A DNA stretch of 64,000 nt from an uncultured Methylophilaceae bacterium (GTDB lineage Bacteria > Pseudomonadota > Gammaproteobacteria > Burkholderiales > Methylophilaceae): positions 1 through 64,000 of the forward strand of contig CAJQTF010000002.1 of NCBI GenBank assembly GCA_905618945.1. Reading direction: 5' to 3'. Positions within the stretch are counted from its first letter, which is position 1. Each line of letters begins with the position of its first letter. Below are positions 63,808 to 64,000 of the stretch, one piece after another. The notes beneath the pieces were generated by a model. The model had not been told where the DNA came from and did not search any database. It saw nothing but the letters and a program-made list of their open reading frames with translations. A program made the position numbers and the translations under genes.

Positions 63808-63814
63808 TTAATAT

Positions 63815-64000
63815 CTACCTTTGTTTAATTGATTTAATAATGACTTTTTTGATGGGTACGTCGCCTTGCCCATTTTTTGTTTGTGTTTTAAATTTACCTA
63901 TTTTATCTACAATATCTTTTCCTTCAATTACGCTTCCAAAAACACAATAACCTATTTTACTTGAGCTTTTGTCAGTGTAGTTTAGAAATCCGTTATCTAT
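63815..64000 (-). CDS. second cyclophilin-type isomerase, C-terminal part
   Basis: The visible 61 residues (the start lies beyond the window end) read IDNGFLNYTDKSSS, IGYCVFGSVIEGKDIVDKIG, and a tail with GQGDVPIKKVII. This parallels the end of the ppiB product (YCVFAKVIDGFDIVDKI, DVPIESIII), so it is a paralogue in tandem. It is likely the periplasmic PpiA type, as in many proteobacteria with a ppiA-ppiB-lpxH order, but the signal peptide is outside the window. Confidence 0.85.
   Translation of the reverse strand: MDNGFLNYTDKSSSKIGYCVFGSVIEGKDIVDKIGKFKTQTKNGQGDVPIKKVIIKSIKQR

Overview
The window looks like a piece of the chromosomal backbone of a small, AT-rich betaproteobacterium. Family Methylophilaceae, near the streamlined aquatic methylotrophs of the OM43/Methylopumilus type, is the best guess. 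The reasons are protein character and gene order typical of Betaproteobacteria (dusB-fis-purH, polA-DUF2782-thrB, DUF2244-coxB-coxA-ctaG-coxC-surf1-ctaA-ctaB, tsaB-rimI), short intergenic gaps with many overlapping genes, very A/T-rich codon use, and a SoxYZ-like carrier of the kind associated with quinoprotein (methanol-type) dehydrogenases. This is inference from sequence reading; no database search was possible. I see no phage, insertion sequence, CRISPR array or rRNA.

Layout. 1-969: the end of a YyaL-type protein. 974-7918 (minus): a tight run dusB-fis-purH-purD-tsaC-hemF-permease. 7984-15832: a CinA-like protein and polA (minus), DUF2782-thrB-membrane protein (plus), uvrD (minus). 15871-18029: groESL with a terminator, a perfect CIRCE operator and a sigma-32-like promoter. 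18075-22734: aldo/keto reductase, bioA, dacB, FKBP and OsmC. 22735-24731: a Fur-box promoter driving a porin and an FMN-binding flavoprotein. 24762-28673: pseudouridine synthase, small exported or membrane proteins, a TauE permease, the SoxYZ-like carrier and a Sel1 protein. 28666-33096 (minus): a DUF2322-like protein, a TPR/GT41 glycosyltransferase, coq7 and ctpA. 33335-38142: dinG-like helicase, tsaB, rimI, a probable holD and a proS lacking its editing domain. 38145-41421: a secreted protein, queA, tRNA-Leu(CAA) and a glycosyltransferase-like gene beside a possible gene remnant. 41538-51151: cytochrome c oxidase genes, assembly factors, heme O/A synthesis and a cytochrome c. 51160-57245: apaH, a PfkB kinase, hemJ and a giant FAD/Fe-S dehydrogenase. 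57246-60077: a lipoprotein and phoBR with a four-repeat Pho box. 60148-64000: an OFA-family transporter, ribH, nusB, lpxH and two tandem cyclophilins, the second cut by the window end.

How the parts work together. The largest coherent module is aerobic respiration: oxidase subunits I-III, Cox11, SURF1, a SCO-like protein, a TlpA-like reductant, heme A synthesis and a c-type cytochrome, with hemF, hemJ and coq7 elsewhere supplying heme and ubiquinone. The most unusual items are: (1) a bacterial-type prolyl-tRNA synthetase from which the whole INS editing domain is cleanly absent; (2) a Fur-box-controlled porin plus an exported FMN-binding protein with an ApbE flavinylation motif, and a perfect 12-bp hairpin at the start of the second gene; (3) a divergent HolD (DNA polymerase III psi) downstream of rimI; (4) a SCO-like protein retaining Cys-Cys-His inside the cox cluster; and (5) several long perfect inverted repeats in promoter regions that nothing else explains.
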